Shown: positions 35,875 through 45,670 of the stretch, one piece after another
Layout of the letters: each line of letters begins with the position of its first letter
How positions within the stretch are numbered: the first letter of the stretch is position 1
Assembly: GCA_009833045.1 (NCBI GenBank)
Contig: WUUP01000005.1
Coordinates: 248,001 to 312,000, forward strand
Direction: 5' to 3'
DNA: 64,000 nt
From: Saprospirales bacterium GYS_P2D
GTDB lineage: Bacteria > Bacteroidota > Bacteroidia > Chitinophagales > Saprospiraceae
Position numbers and translations under genes: made by a program
The notes under the pieces: model-generated
Databases searched by the model: none
What the model was told of the DNA's origin: nothing
What the model saw: only the letters and a program-made list of their open reading frames with translations

Positions 35875-37512
35875 TTAGCTCAGGTACTTTCCTACGATAG
35901 GCATACGGCGTCCCATACCAAAAGCCTTGGAGCTCACTCTGAGCGCTGGAGCCGTCTGGTATCTTTTGAATTCATTGATATTGACCAGCCTCAAGATTCT
36001 GCGAACTAATGTCTCATCATAGCCCATAGCGATGATTTCTTTAGGTCCTTTGCGATGCTCGATATACTGCTCGAGTATCACATCGAGGATATCATAGTCT
36101 GGCAGGCTGTCAGAGTCTTTCTGATTAGGTCTTAGCTCGGCAGATGGCGGCTTAGTGATGATATGCTCAGGGATGACCTCACCATCTTTATTCATATATC
36201 TGGCGAGACGATAGACGTCTGTTTTGTACACATCACCGATGACTGAGAGGCCTCCACACATATCTCCATATAGTGTGCCGTATCCTACGGCAGCTTCGCT
36301 TTTGTTTGACGTATTGAGGACTATGTTTCCAAACTTGTTAGAGATGGCCATGAGTAGCATGCCTCGAGCTCGAGCTTGGAGATTTTCTTCCGCTATATTG
36401 AATGGTAGACCACTGAATAGTGGCTCCAGTTCGTGCATATAGGCCTTGTAGATATCTTCGATCTTGATGATGTCATATTGGATGCCCAGATTCTCAGCGA
36501 GCTTGATAGAGTCGCTTACAGAGTGATCCGATGAAAACTGTGATGGCATCAAGACGACTCGTACATTGTTGTGCCCGAGAGCTCGTTCAGCGATTACAGT
36601 GGTCACAGCAGAGTCGATACCTCCAGAGAGTCCGATCACACATCTACTGAATCCCAGCTTGCCAAAATAATCTTTCACACCTAATATCAGTGCATCATGG
36701 ATCTCTAAGATCTTATCTTTCGGCTGTACGATCGACTGGCCTACAGCCATCACGTCATCGAGCTCATAGACTCTATAGTCCTCTATGAAGTATGGCATCT
36801 CCTCATAGATCGTCCCGTCAGGTGATACTACCAGTGATCCTCCATCAAAGATAATCTCGGTCTGTGCGCCCACATGGTTGACATAAAACATGGGAACTTT
36901 ATACCGATCTACATTCGCTTTTGCCACCTCAATGCGAGCTTCTGCATGATCATAGTTGAATGGTGAGGCACTGAGATTGAGTATGAAGTCAGGTCCATCA
37001 TCGATCACCTCATCGAGTGGACAGATGGTATAGAGTGGATTTTCATTGCCGATATTCCAGATATCCTCACATACTGTCAGGGCTATTTTTTTGCCTTTGT
37101 GCTCTACTAATGAAAACTCTGTCGCTGGCTCAAAGTAGCGATACTCATCGAAAATGTCATAGGTAGGTAGTAAGGCCTTATGCTGCACTGCTACGATCTC
37201 CTGATCATATATGAAGTATGCAGAGTTGTACAGGTCTTTTCCCTCTGGGACAGGATTATGAGTAGGAGCACCTACTACTACGGCTATGCCTTTTGACGCC
37301 ATTCGAATCCGCTCGATCGACTCCTCACACTGCCGGATGAAGTCGCTAAACTCCAGAAAATCTCTGGGTGGATATCCACAGATGGCCAACTCACCAAAGC
37401 AGATGATATCAGCTCCATCGATTTTCGCTTTTGCGATGTGTCCGAGTATTTTGTTGAGATTGCCTTCGAAATTACCAATGTGGTAATTCAGCTGAGCCAT
37501 GGCTATTTTCAT
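35875..37512 (-). CDS. nadE: Glutamine-dependent NAD+ synthetase NadE
   Basis: NadE makes NAD+ from nicotinic acid adenine dinucleotide using ammonia from glutamine. The 545-residue enzyme from ATG 37512 has an N-terminal nitrilase-type glutaminase domain (about 1-260) with the Glu in CFGELAICGYPPRD, Lys in HKALLPTYDIFDEYRYF and Cys in TVCEDIW, then a synthetase domain with the PP-loop GLSGGIDSAV and NTSNKSEAAVGYGT. A longer frame to 37563 adds an unlikely extension. It is divergent from the HAD gene. Confidence 0.96.
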   Translation of the reverse strand: MKIAMAQLNYHIGNFEGNLNKILGHIAKAKIDGADIICFGELAICGYPPRDFLEFSDFIRQCEESIERIRMASKGIAVVVGAPTHNPVPEGKDLYNSAYFIYDQEIVAVQHKALLPTYDIFDEYRYFEPATEFSLVEHKGKKIALTVCEDIWNIGNENPLYTICPLDEVIDDGPDFILNLSASPFNYDHAEARIEVAKANVDRYKVPMFYVNHVGAQTEIIFDGGSLVVSPDGTIYEEMPYFIEDYRVYELDDVMAVGQSIVQPKDKILEIHDALILGVKDYFGKLGFSRCVIGLSGGIDSAVTTVIAERALGHNNVRVVLMPSQFSSDHSVSDSIKLAENLGIQYDIIKIEDIYKAYMHELEPLFSGLPFNIAEENLQARARGMLLMAISNKFGNIVLNTSNKSEAAVGYGTLYGDMCGGLSVIGDVYKTDVYRLARYMNKDGEVIPEHIITKPPSAELRPNQKDSDSLPDYDILDVILEQYIEHRKGPKEIIAMGYDETLVRRILRLVNINEFKRYQTAPALRVSSKAFGMGRRMPIVGKYLS

Positions 37513-37689
37513 GTCGAGGTTTTTAAGAATTCGCAATTTATGAGATGTCCCATAGATTCTCATTTTTTTTCTACAAATCTTGATGGAGCAAAAGAATTAA
37601 CGTTTGGCTTAATCGATCAAGAACATATTGTGGTGCTTATTCTGTTCTTTTGTAGTGATTTTCAGATCATCATACAAAAAGGTAAAATC

Positions 37690-38283
37690 ATGATACATCC
37701 AGGGACTCGAGGCTTGATATTTGACTTAGATGGGACATTAGCAGATACTATGGGCTTACATGTATCAGCTTGGGAGATCGCCGGTCGACATTTTGGAGTA
37801 GATATCGATGGGAGTGAGATATACAAGCTGGCAGGTATTCCGACCCAACCTATTGTAGAGATATTTAATGAGCGCTATGGGTGGTCACTCGACCCAGTGG
37901 CTTTTGAAGAGAAAAAAGATGAAGCTTATCTGCAGGTCAAAGAAGATGCTGGGCAAATCAAGCCAGTACAAAGAGTGCTCGACATCGCTCATGCGCATCG
38001 AGATGTGCTCCCTATGGCTGTGGGGACTGGTAGCATCAGAGAGGATGCAGAGATGGCGCTAAGTGACATGGGGATTACTTCATGGTTTAGAGGATTAGTC
38101 ACGGCAGATGATGTCGAGCGACCTAAGCCTGATCCAGAGACTTTTGTCAGATGTGCTGAGATCATCGATATAGACCCTCAGTATTGCCAGGTATTTGAGG
38201 ATGGTCCTAAAGGTATCGAGGCTGCTCTGTCTGCCGGCATGGTAGCGCTGAATATAGTGACATGGGAGATGCACCTACCGTAG
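37690..38283 (+). CDS. HAD-superfamily phosphatase, beta-phosphoglucomutase-like
   Basis: The 197-residue product from ATG 37690 has HAD motif I FDLDGTLAD, a cap region (about 17-85), motif II around VGTGSIRED, motif III KPDPETF and motif IV EDGPKGIEAA. This pattern fits the beta-phosphoglucomutase/phosphatase subgroup; the substrate is not clear. The open frame extends far upstream to 37438 but that part is antisense to nadE and non-coding in character. The gene stands alone. Confidence 0.87.
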   Translation: MIHPGTRGLIFDLDGTLADTMGLHVSAWEIAGRHFGVDIDGSEIYKLAGIPTQPIVEIFNERYGWSLDPVAFEEKKDEAYLQVKEDAGQIKPVQRVLDIAHAHRDVLPMAVGTGSIREDAEMALSDMGITSWFRGLVTADDVERPKPDPETFVRCAEIIDIDPQYCQVFEDGPKGIEAALSAGMVALNIVTWEMHLP

Positions 38284-38392
38284 TGATAGATCTTGGACCT
38301 CAGTCTGCCAAATATATCCTGCACCGCTATTTATCAGAGATATTTTGTGGAGTAACTGGTTTATGTTCGTGAGGTCGGGACATTGCTAAGAT

Positions 38393-38442
38393 CCCATTTT
38401 AGCGAAAGCGACCATTAAAATAGCGATATCGACTAAAATGGG
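38393..38442 (+). promoter_or_regulatory. Operator-like repeats upstream of tetR-icmF
   Basis: CCCATTTTAG (38393-38402) and CTAAAATGGG (38433-38442) form a perfect 10-base inverted repeat with a 30-base spacer. Between them CCATTAAAATAGCGA (38412-38426) resembles CCATTTTAGCGA (38394-38405) with three extra bases, so there are three related units. The right arm ends one base before a -7 element (38444). A TetR regulator is encoded at 38478, so these are probably its operator sites. Confidence 0.55.
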
Positions 38443-38443
38443 T

Positions 38444-38451
38444 TAAATTTG
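38444..38451 (+). promoter_or_regulatory. Predicted -7 element of the tetR-icmF promoter
   Basis: TAAATTTG matches TAnnTTTG exactly and lies 26 bases before the tetR start. No TTG was found at the usual upstream distance. Confidence 0.5.
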
Positions 38452-38477
38452 ATGCTCATCCTTCTACTTATGATGCT

Positions 38478-39131
38478 ATGAGTACCAGAGATAAAATCTT
38501 AGCTGTCAGTAAGAATCTATTCAATGAGTATGGATTTGGTGCAGTATCTCTACAAAGTATCGCTGATCAACTCCAGATTAGTCGAGGTAATCTTACTTAT
38601 TATTTTAAAAATAAATGGCTGCTCTTGGGACAGCATGCACAGGCTATGTCACTGGATTATGTTGAGCGATTGCGTCCGTATATGTTTCCCACTTGGGAGA
38701 ATACTTACAATGCCACCAAGGCTTTTCATGAGCTGCAGCGTGAGTATGCTTTTATTTTCTCAGACAAGCAGGTCTTACAGTATCCCACTGTCAAGTCGGA
38801 GATCAAGAAAATCTACGAGGATGACCTCAAGCGTCAGCTATCTATGATCACATTCTCCATAGAGATCGGTAATATGAAGCCAGAGACTATACCTGGTAGC
38901 TACCATAGCTTAGTGCAGGTGCTGTGGGCAAAGTCATTCTTCTGGAATATGTCAGAAGTCTACCAAGAGCATGATGCAGTAGATGAGTGGGAAAAGTTGG
39001 CCTGGAGTCTGATTCTTCCACATTTTACCGATCAGGGAATAGAAGCCTTTAAAAAACATTTTGGAGAATCCTACTATGACAGTTTAGGGCCATCATTTGA
39101 AAGTATGAAAAGTGATGTATCCACATTTTAA
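38478..39131 (+). CDS. TetR/AcrR-type transcriptional regulator
   Basis: The 217-residue protein has the N-terminal TetR helix-turn-helix (about 5-50; [29 protein letters not shown]-type sequence, with the recognition helix RGNLTYYF) and an all-helical ligand domain without obvious family name. icmF starts 14 bases after its stop, so they form an operon. The upstream inverted repeats suggest autoregulation, with an acyl-CoA or related metabolite as the probable ligand. That last point is inference from the neighbour. Confidence 0.88.
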   Translation: MSTRDKILAVSKNLFNEYGFGAVSLQSIADQLQISRGNLTYYFKNKWLLLGQHAQAMSLDYVERLRPYMFPTWENTYNATKAFHELQREYAFIFSDKQVLQYPTVKSEIKKIYEDDLKRQLSMITFSIEIGNMKPETIPGSYHSLVQVLWAKSFFWNMSEVYQEHDAVDEWEKLAWSLILPHFTDQGIEAFKKHFGESYYDSLGPSFESMKSDVSTF

Positions 39132-39145
39132 AAAAGAAAACACAA

Positions 39146-42100
39146 ATGGAAAAAATAGCCGCATATCAGTCCAAGCATAAGATTCGTATCCTTACTGCTG
39201 GTTCATTGTTTGATGGTCATGATGCTGCGATCAATATCATGCGACGGATCATACAGCGCTCAGGGGCGGAGGTCATCCACCTCGGTCACAATCGCTCTGT
39301 GCAAGAGATCGTAGATGCTGCTATCCAAGAAGATGTACAAGGCATCGCCATCACCTCCTATCAGGGTGGGCACAATGAGTTTTTCAAATATGCGTACGAT
39401 CTGCTCGCAGAGAAAGGAGCTGGCCATATCAAGATATTCGGTGGAGGAGGCGGTACGATTCTGCCTGCTGAGATAGCCGATCTACATGACTATGGGATCA
39501 CTCGTATCTACTCTCCTGATGACGGACGTAGCATGGGGCTACAGGGCATGATCAATGATCTCCTCGAAAAATGTGATAGCCCTGTTCCTCCTCAACTTGA
39601 TAATGAGCTGGAGCAGATCGAGCAGCAAAATCCTAAAGATCTGGCGAGGATGATCTCGGTAGCTGAGGAATATCCTGAGACGAGTCAAGAATGGCTCATC
39701 AAACTGAAAGAAAAGAGTGCAAAAGTCACTACACCTGTACTCGGTATCACAGGGACTGGAGGCGCAGGAAAATCAAGTCTGGTAGATGAACTGGTCCTGA
39801 GGTATCTCAAGCACTATCCTGATAAGACGATAGGTATCATATCGGTCGATCCATCTAAGCGCAAGACAGGTGGTGCTCTACTGGGAGATCGTATACGTAT
39901 GAATGCTATCTCCAATGATCGAGTCTTCATGCGATCGATGGCTACCAGACAATATAATCTGGCTCTATCCAAGGATATAGATAGTGCGCTGACCATATTG
40001 AAGTGTGCTCAGTTTGATCTATTGATACTCGAGACATCGGGTATCGGACAGAGTGACTCAGAGATAGTCGATCATGCGGATCTGTCCGTGTATGTGATGA
40101 CACCGGAGTTTGGCGCAGCTTCGCAGCTTGAGAAGATTGATATGCTGGATTTTGCTGATATGATCGTTCTCAACAAATTTGATAAACGAGGAGCATTGGA
40201 TGCTATCAGGGATGTCCGCAAACAGTATCAGCGAAACCATGAACTCTGGGACAGGGATGTCAATACGATGCCTGTCTATGGCACGATAGCAGCACAGTTT
40301 AATGATCCAAGTGTCAATCTGTTATTCAATGATCTCATGACTCGGCTGCTGCCTGGAGAAGAAGTAGGGCTGACTACAGGGCTCAGTGAGAAACAATATA
40401 TCATACCACCCTCGAGGACGAGATATCTCTCTGAGATCCATGAGAGCATACGGCAGTATGATCAGGAAGCCAGTTCACAAGCCGAGATAGCGAGAAAGCT
40501 CCAAGCCATAAAGAGGACGAAAGAAATAGTCGTAGATGAGCAGAGTCAAAAAGAACTAAGTAAATCCGAGCAATTACTCACACAGGCACTCACACCAGAA
40601 AATCTGGCTATCATAGAAGGGTGGCAAGCGAAAAAGGACAGTTATAGACAAGATCAATTCACCTATCAAGTCAGAGGTAGGGATATCGTAGTGGATAACT
40701 ATACGGAGACCCTCTCTCACAATAAAATACCTAAGGTCGTACTACCGAGATATAGTGACTGGGGAGATATCTTGACATGGAGCAAGCAGGAGAATGTCCC
40801 TGGCGAGTTTCCTTTTACAGCTGGAGTATTCCCGTTTAAGCGAAAAGGAGAAGACCCGACAAGGATGTTTGCGGGGGAGGGTGGTCCTGAGCGGACTAAT
40901 CGGAGATTTCACTATCTGTCACAGGGGATGCCCGCTAAGCGACTTTCTACGGCCTTTGACTCCGTTACACTTTACGGTAATGATCCCGATCACCGTCCAG
41001 ATATCTATGGCAAAGTGGGCAACTCAGGAGTCAATATCTCCTCGCTCAATGATGCAAAGAAGCTTTACTCAGGATTTGACCTATGTGATCCTAAGACCTC
41101 AGTGTCGATGACTATCAATGGCCCTGCCGCTACGATCTGTGCATTCTTCATGAATGCTGCGATAGATCAGCAGTGTGAGCTATACATCAGGGAGCAGGGG
41201 CTCGAGCATCAGGTAGAGGCAGTATTCAAAAAACACTATGATGACAGAGGTATAGAGCGGCCTCAGTATGATGGTGATCTTCCTGAGGGGAATGATGGCC
41301 TCGGTCTGATGCTACTGGGTCTGACTGGTGATCAGGTATTAGGTCCAGAGATCTATGAGGAGCTAAAAGCAAAAGCGCTGAAAGCAGTGCGAGGTACTGT
41401 ACAGGCCGATATCCTGAAAGAAGACCAAGCACAGAATACTTGCATCTTTTCTACAGAGTTTTCACTTCGATTGATGGGAGACCTGCAGCAATATTTCATC
41501 GATCATCAGGTTAGAAATTTCTACTCAGTATCCATATCAGGCTATCATATAGCGGAGGCTGGAGCCAATCCTATATCACAGCTTGCATTCACCCTGTCCA
41601 ATGGATTTACCTTCGTCGAGTACTATCTGGCGAGAGGTATGCAAATCGATGATTTTGCGCCTAATCTTTCATTCTTTTTCTCCAATGGAGTGGATCCAGA
41701 ATACGCTGTTATTGGCAGAGTGGCGAGACGTATTTGGTCCAAGGCTATGAAGTATAAATATGGAGCAAATGAAAGATCACAAAAGCTCAAGTATCATATC
41801 CAGACCTCAGGAAGATCGCTCCATGCTCAGGAGATAGACTTCAATGATATCAGGACTACGCTCCAGGCGCTGTACGCCATCTATGACAACTGTAACTCGC
41901 TACACACAAATGCCTATGACGAGGCGATCACTACACCTACGGAGGAGAGTGTCAGACGTGCTGTAGCGATACAAATGATCATCAATCATGAGTTGGGCTT
42001 AGCTAAAAATGAAAATCCACTGCAAGGGGCCTTCATCATAGAAGAGTTGACAGATCTCGTGGAGGAGGCTGTGCTTTCAGAGTTTGATCGGATATCTGAT

Positions 42101-42490
42101 AGAGGAGGAGTGCTCGGCGCTATGGAGACGATGTATCAGCGTAGTAAGATACAGGAGGAAAGCCTATACTATGAGACTCTTAAGCATACTGGAGAATATC
42201 CTATCATAGGAGTTAATACGTTCTTATCTTCTAAAGGTTCTCCCACCATATTACCCAAAGAAGTCATCCGAGCTACTACTGACGAAAAAGAGAAGCAAAT
42301 AACGAATCTGAAGATGATACACTGTCTACATGAGCAGGATACAGCGAAGGGCTTGATTTCTCTGCAATCGAAGGCACTGACGAATGCCAATCTATTTGAC
42401 GCACTCATGGAAGTCACTAAGACAGCCACACTGGGTCAGGTGACAGATGCATTGTTTGACGTGGGAGGAAAATATAGGCGGAGTATGTGA
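39146..42490 (+). CDS. icmF: Fused isobutyryl-CoA mutase IcmF
   Basis: IcmF interconverts isobutyryl-CoA and n-butyryl-CoA with adenosylcobalamin and carries its own G-protein chaperone. Domain order in the 1114-residue protein is B12-binding (about 10-150; [13 protein letters not shown] with the base-off His, GGGGG), MeaB-like GTPase (about 195-400; P-loop GTGGAGKSS near 205, [16 protein letters not shown]), linker, then the TIM-barrel mutase (about 560-1114; [39 protein letters not shown]). This arrangement separates it from ordinary methylmalonyl-CoA mutase. The substrate, isobutyryl versus pivalyl or isovaleryl-CoA, cannot be settled by reading. It shares its transcript with the TetR gene. 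Confidence 0.95.
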   Translation: MEKIAAYQSKHKIRILTAGSLFDGHDAAINIMRRIIQRSGAEVIHLGHNRSVQEIVDAAIQEDVQGIAITSYQGGHNEFFKYAYDLLAEKGAGHIKIFGGGGGTILPAEIADLHDYGITRIYSPDDGRSMGLQGMINDLLEKCDSPVPPQLDNELEQIEQQNPKDLARMISVAEEYPETSQEWLIKLKEKSAKVTTPVLGITGTGGAGKSSLVDELVLRYLKHYPDKTIGIISVDPSKRKTGGALLGDRIRMNAISNDRVFMRSMATRQYNLALSKDIDSALTILKCAQFDLLILETSGIGQSDSEIVDHADLSVYVMTPEFGAASQLEKIDMLDFADMIVLNKFDKRGALDAIRDVRKQYQRNHELWDRDVNTMPVYGTIAAQFNDPSVNLLFNDLMTRLLPGEEVGLTTGLSEKQYIIPPSRTRYLSEIHESIRQYDQEASSQAEIARKLQAIKRTKEIVVDEQSQKELSKSEQLLTQALTPENLAIIEGWQAKKDSYRQDQFTYQVRGRDIVVDNYTETLSHNKIPKVVLPRYSDWGDILTWSKQENVPGEFPFTAGVFPFKRKGEDPTRMFAGEGGPERTNRRFHYLSQGMPAKRLSTAFDSVTLYGNDPDHRPDIYGKVGNSGVNISSLNDAKKLYSGFDLCDPKTSVSMTINGPAATICAFFMNAAIDQQCELYIREQGLEHQVEAVFKKHYDDRGIERPQYDGDLPEGNDGLGLMLLGLTGDQVLGPEIYEELKAKALKAVRGTVQADILKEDQAQNTCIFSTEFSLRLMGDLQQYFIDHQVRNFYSVSISGYHIAEAGANPISQLAFTLSNGFTFVEYYLARGMQIDDFAPNLSFFFSNGVDPEYAVIGRVARRIWSKAMKYKYGANERSQKLKYHIQTSGRSLHAQEIDFNDIRTTLQALYAIYDNCNSLHTNAYDEAITTPTEESVRRAVAIQMIINHELGLAKNENPLQGAFIIEELTDLVEEAVLSEFDRISDRGGVLGAMETMYQRSKIQEESLYYETLKHTGEYPIIGVNTFLSSKGSPTILPKEVIRATTDEKEKQITNLKMIHCLHEQDTAKGLISLQSKALTNANLFDALMEVTKTATLGQVTDALFDVGGKYRRSM

Positions 42491-42500
42491 TCGGGCAAAA

Positions 42501-42533
42501 GAAAAAGGGGCTTCTAATGAAACCCCTTTTTTT
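42501..42533 (+). terminator. Intrinsic terminator after icmF
   Basis: AAAAGGGG (42503-42510) pairs with CCCCTTTT (42523-42530), with an inner TTC/GAA helix, and is followed by TTT. The A-run on the left means it may also work on the minus strand for the tRNA transcript. Confidence 0.85.
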
Positions 42534-42539
42534 ATTTGC

Positions 42540-42612
42540 GCTCCCACAAGGACTTGAACCTTGGACCCTCTGATTAACAGTCAGATGCTCTAACCAGCTG
42601 AGCTATGGAAGC
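42540..42612 (-). tRNA. tRNA-Asn (anticodon GTT)
   Basis: The 73-base cloverleaf on the minus strand has acceptor arms GCTTCCA / TGGGAGC (one T-G pair), the D-arm AGCTCAGCTGG, anticodon stem TCTGA/TCAGA with loop CTGTTAA (anticodon GTT at 42576-42578), and T-loop GGTTCAAGTCC. CCA is not encoded. It sits between icmF and htpG. Confidence 0.95.
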
Positions 42613-42683
42613 GTGCTATATAAAGCGAGCGCAAATTTATTTTATTTCCTCGACAGTATCCAAGTTTTCTCCAAAAAAAATCT

Positions 42684-42718
42684 CAAAAAAAGGCTCGAGA
42701 TCTTCTGACCCCGAGCCT
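42684..42718 (-). terminator. Intrinsic terminator after htpG
   Basis: On the minus strand AGGCTCG (42718-42712) pairs with CGAGCCT (42697-42691), loop 14 bases, followed by a run of seven T. Confidence 0.8.
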
Positions 42719-42747
42719 GCTGCTTTTTCTGTCGTTATCTTCACATT

Positions 42748-44607
42748 TTAACTGACGAACTCTAAGCTCTTTTTAATAAACTTAGAAAGCTCTTCTCCTT
42801 TGAGCATATTTTGATTGAGACGGGCAAGATCATACAGATAGCTGGCGAATTTCTCTTTCTTTTCATCGGAGCGCATCTTCACGAGTTTTTCTGCGACCAT
42901 CGGATGATTGGTGTTGATGACTACGTTGAATATTTCTGGCATACCATTAGCTCCCATGCTCTGTAGCTGTTGCATCTCCATCATTCTGCGCATGAACTCT
43001 GGCTTAGTGATGATCACAGGATGATCAGTAGGAGAGAGTGGCTTCATCTCGAGATTGGGCCCACCCGACTCTGGTAATATCGCTTTGAATATGCTTTCTA
43101 CTTTCTCTTGCTCTTTCTCAGAGAGGACTGACTCTTTCGTCTCATCCGTCTGTACGAGATTATCTACAGTATCACTGTCTACTCTGACGAATGTGCCATA
43201 GCTGAGTTTTTGCTCCAGCTGCTGCATGAAGTGATTGTCTATGATATTGTCCATTGATAAGACATCATATCCATAGGCCTCTGCAGACTCGATGTAGCTG
43301 TGATGCTCCTTGATATCAGTCGTGTAAAGATGGATGATCTTATCGTGCTTATCTTTTTGAGTAGCTTCGATTTTTTCCTTGTATTCATCGATCGTGAAGT
43401 AATCATCTTTGATATTCTTTAATAAGGCAAATTTTATAGCCTTATCGTAAAACTTATCCTCTGAGATCATACCATACTTGACGAATACACTGATCTCATC
43501 CCATTTTTCTTCAAACTGGCCACGATCTTCTTTGTAGAGGCTGGCGAGCTTGTCAGCGACTTTCTTAGTGATATAGGAGGTGATCTTTTTTACATTGCTA
43601 TCTGACTGGAGGTAGCTACGAGATACATTGAGCGGGATATCTGGAGAGTCGATCACACCATGGAGTAAGGTGAGAAATTCTGGTACGATCTGGCTTACAT
43701 CATCCGTCACATAGACCTGATTGCTGTAGAGCTGGATTTTGTTTTTCTGGATCTCGATAGAGTTATTAACCTTAGGGAAGTATAGGATACCTGTGAGGTT
43801 AAATGGATAGTCGATATTGAGGTGTATCCAGAATAATGGCGGCTGTGAGTATGGATATAGGTATGAGTAAAAGTCTCTGTAGTCATCATCCGTCAGGTCC
43901 GATGGGTTTTTCTTCCAGAGAGGATCCTTGCTATTGATAATATTGTCTACTTCGGTTTTGATCTCTTTGCGATCGTCACCCTCTCCTTCCCATGTAGACT
44001 CTGTCTTAGTGCCAAATCTGATAGGGAATGGTAAGAATTTGCAGTACTTATCTAATAAGCCTTGGATACGAGCCTCCTCGAGAAATTCTTTACTGTCGTC
44101 CGACACGTGCAGGATGATCTCTGTACCACGCTCTGTTTTGTCAGCTTCTTCTATTTCGTACTCCGGATTTCCAGTACAGCTCCATTTAGCTGCCGGAGCG
44201 TCTTTGTATGATTTAGTGATGACCTCGACTTTTTCAGCTACCATGAAGGCACTGTAAAAACCTAATCCGAAGTGTCCTATGATCGATGCTTCATCTTTAT
44301 ACTTTTCGAGGAACTCCTCGGCAGAAGAAAACGCCAGCTGGTTGAGATACTTATCTACCTCTTCAGCGGTCATACCGATCCCTCTATCTTGGATGATGAG
44401 TTTATTGTCATCGATTTTGATATCAATGGTCATATCACCCAGTTCGCCGTCATATTCGCCTTTGGAGGCTAATGTTTTGAGCTTACTGCTGGCATCTACA
44501 GCGTTGGATACGAGCTCTCTCAAAAATATTTCCTGATCTGAATAGAGAAATTTCTTGATGATTGGAAATATGTTTTCCGTTTGTACGGATATCTGTCCTT
44601 TAGCCAT
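42748..44607 (-). CDS. htpG: Hsp90-family chaperone HtpG
   Basis: HtpG is the bacterial Hsp90, an ATP-dependent cytoplasmic dimeric chaperone. The 619-residue protein from ATG 44607 starts MAKGQISVQTENIFP and has the GHKL ATP motifs LRELVSNAVDA, IIQDRGIGMT and GHFGLGFYSAFM. Middle and C-terminal domains follow (NVSRSYLQSD, LEMKPLSPTD). A longer frame to 44673 is unlikely. The charged linker is short, as usual in bacteria. Confidence 0.96.
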   Translation of the reverse strand: MAKGQISVQTENIFPIIKKFLYSDQEIFLRELVSNAVDASSKLKTLASKGEYDGELGDMTIDIKIDDNKLIIQDRGIGMTAEEVDKYLNQLAFSSAEEFLEKYKDEASIIGHFGLGFYSAFMVAEKVEVITKSYKDAPAAKWSCTGNPEYEIEEADKTERGTEIILHVSDDSKEFLEEARIQGLLDKYCKFLPFPIRFGTKTESTWEGEGDDRKEIKTEVDNIINSKDPLWKKNPSDLTDDDYRDFYSYLYPYSQPPLFWIHLNIDYPFNLTGILYFPKVNNSIEIQKNKIQLYSNQVYVTDDVSQIVPEFLTLLHGVIDSPDIPLNVSRSYLQSDSNVKKITSYITKKVADKLASLYKEDRGQFEEKWDEISVFVKYGMISEDKFYDKAIKFALLKNIKDDYFTIDEYKEKIEATQKDKHDKIIHLYTTDIKEHHSYIESAEAYGYDVLSMDNIIDNHFMQQLEQKLSYGTFVRVDSDTVDNLVQTDETKESVLSEKEQEKVESIFKAILPESGGPNLEMKPLSPTDHPVIITKPEFMRRMMEMQQLQSMGANGMPEIFNVVINTNHPMVAEKLVKMRSDEKKEKFASYLYDLARLNQNMLKGEELSKFIKKSLEFVS

Positions 44608-44699
44608 GATTATTTTTTCTGTTTTGATTTTGAATAAATGATCACGGTCGTAGTGGGTCAAAGGATGTGCCAAGGCTTAGAATGTGACAAATTGTCGGA

Positions 44700-45389
44700 C
44701 TAAAAGCTATATCGGAGCGAGAAGCCGTCTCCGCTCATGCCAATATGTAAGTTTTGAAGAGTAGTATCAGTACGATCTGTCTGTTTTTCATCGGGCAATA
44801 GGATATAAGTCAGACGGGTGATGAGCATGCCCAGTCCAGCTCCCATCAGTACATCAGAGACCCAGTGCTCTCCACGAGTGACTCTGAATACTCCTACAGA
44901 GACAGCAGGTAGGTAGGACAGATAAGCGAGTAGTGGACGATCCTCTCGGTAGATCTGATACATGCACTCAGCGGTACTAAATGCGAAAGTCGTATGTCCA
45001 GATGGAAAGCTACGACCTCCTCCTCTTGGTCGAGTAGCTGAGATCACACTCTTCATAGCATAAGTCACTCCGATAGCCCCCATCGTCGAGAGCGTATACT
45101 GTCGCAGATGATATCGTCGATCTACTGACCGTGAGTCCAGATGATAGATGAGCTGCTGTATGCTGGGGATATACTGCAGGTAGTCATCTATAGTCAGCGA
45201 GGGTGTGCTGAGATGATCGGATATCTCAGTCTGTATATCTCGCTTGAGCTGATCCTCTATGTGTAGTACTGTGCCAGATATGGACAGCGCTATAGGGACG
45301 ATTACACTGGTGGTGCTACTATCTTTCTGAGCACACGCCTGATCACATATTGACAGAAGTGGGAGTAGCACTATGAGTAGATACTTCAT
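44700..45389 (-). CDS. PAP2-family phosphatase
   Basis: The 229-residue product has a signal peptide (LLIVLLPLLSICDQACA) and then a PAP2 domain with the three motifs: KSVISATRPRGGG (motif 1), PSGHTT (motif 2, His) and RVTRGEHWVSDV (motif 3, His and Asp). Several hydrophobic segments and exported start place the active site in the periplasm or at a membrane. Such enzymes dephosphorylate lipid phosphates such as undecaprenyl pyrophosphate, or phosphatidate; which one is unknown here. It is followed on the minus strand by htpG but separated by about 90 bases. Confidence 0.9.
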   Translation of the reverse strand: MKYLLIVLLPLLSICDQACAQKDSSTTSVIVPIALSISGTVLHIEDQLKRDIQTEISDHLSTPSLTIDDYLQYIPSIQQLIYHLDSRSVDRRYHLRQYTLSTMGAIGVTYAMKSVISATRPRGGGRSFPSGHTTFAFSTAECMYQIYREDRPLLAYLSYLPAVSVGVFRVTRGEHWVSDVLMGAGLGMLITRLTYILLPDEKQTDRTDTTLQNLHIGMSGDGFSLRYSF

Positions 45390-45582
45390 GATATGAATGT
45401 AGCGCTTGTGCCAAGCTTTTTACCCGCTTTTGATAGTCTTAGGGATATATTTTTAACATATATGTTTTTTCATTTACGTATCTCACTGATTCTATGTCGC
45501 TTTATGCATGGTATTATTTACTCATGTGTTTATTACCTGATCCGTCGATCGAGTGTGGCAAGAATTATGGTATTAAGGAAGT

Positions 45583-45668
45583 AAGTTCTTTAACTTTTGA
45601 AATACTTAAGGGATTAAGTATTGGAGATTTTCGGAGCGGCTACTGGGGGGTATGCCGCTCTTTTTTTT
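45583..45668 (+). ncRNA. Candidate structured small RNA or orphan terminator
   Basis: On the + strand three hairpins follow each other: AAGTT/AACTT (45583-45596), AATACTTAA/TTAAGTATT with a GGGA (GNRA-type) loop at 45601-45622, and GAGCGGC/GCCGCTC at 45634-45660 followed by eight T. The last is a proper intrinsic terminator pointing right. No + strand protein gene lies upstream for about 3 kb, so it must end something else, such as a small RNA. Only a weak promoter-like TAACTTTTG at 45591 was seen. No known RNA family was recognised. Confidence 0.35.
45634..45668 (+). terminator. Orphan + strand intrinsic terminator
   Basis: The perfect seven-base stem GAGCGGC / GCCGCTC (45634-45640, 45654-45660) has a 13-base loop, then eight T. 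Read on the minus strand there is no T-run, so it does not serve the AIM24 gene that ends at 45671. Confidence 0.75.
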
Positions 45669-45670
45669 AT

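Noticed and set aside
37438-37689. Upstream extension of the HAD phosphatase frame
   Set aside because: It is antisense to nadE and its leader, lacks coding character, and the HAD motif I starts normally 10 residues after the ATG at 37690.
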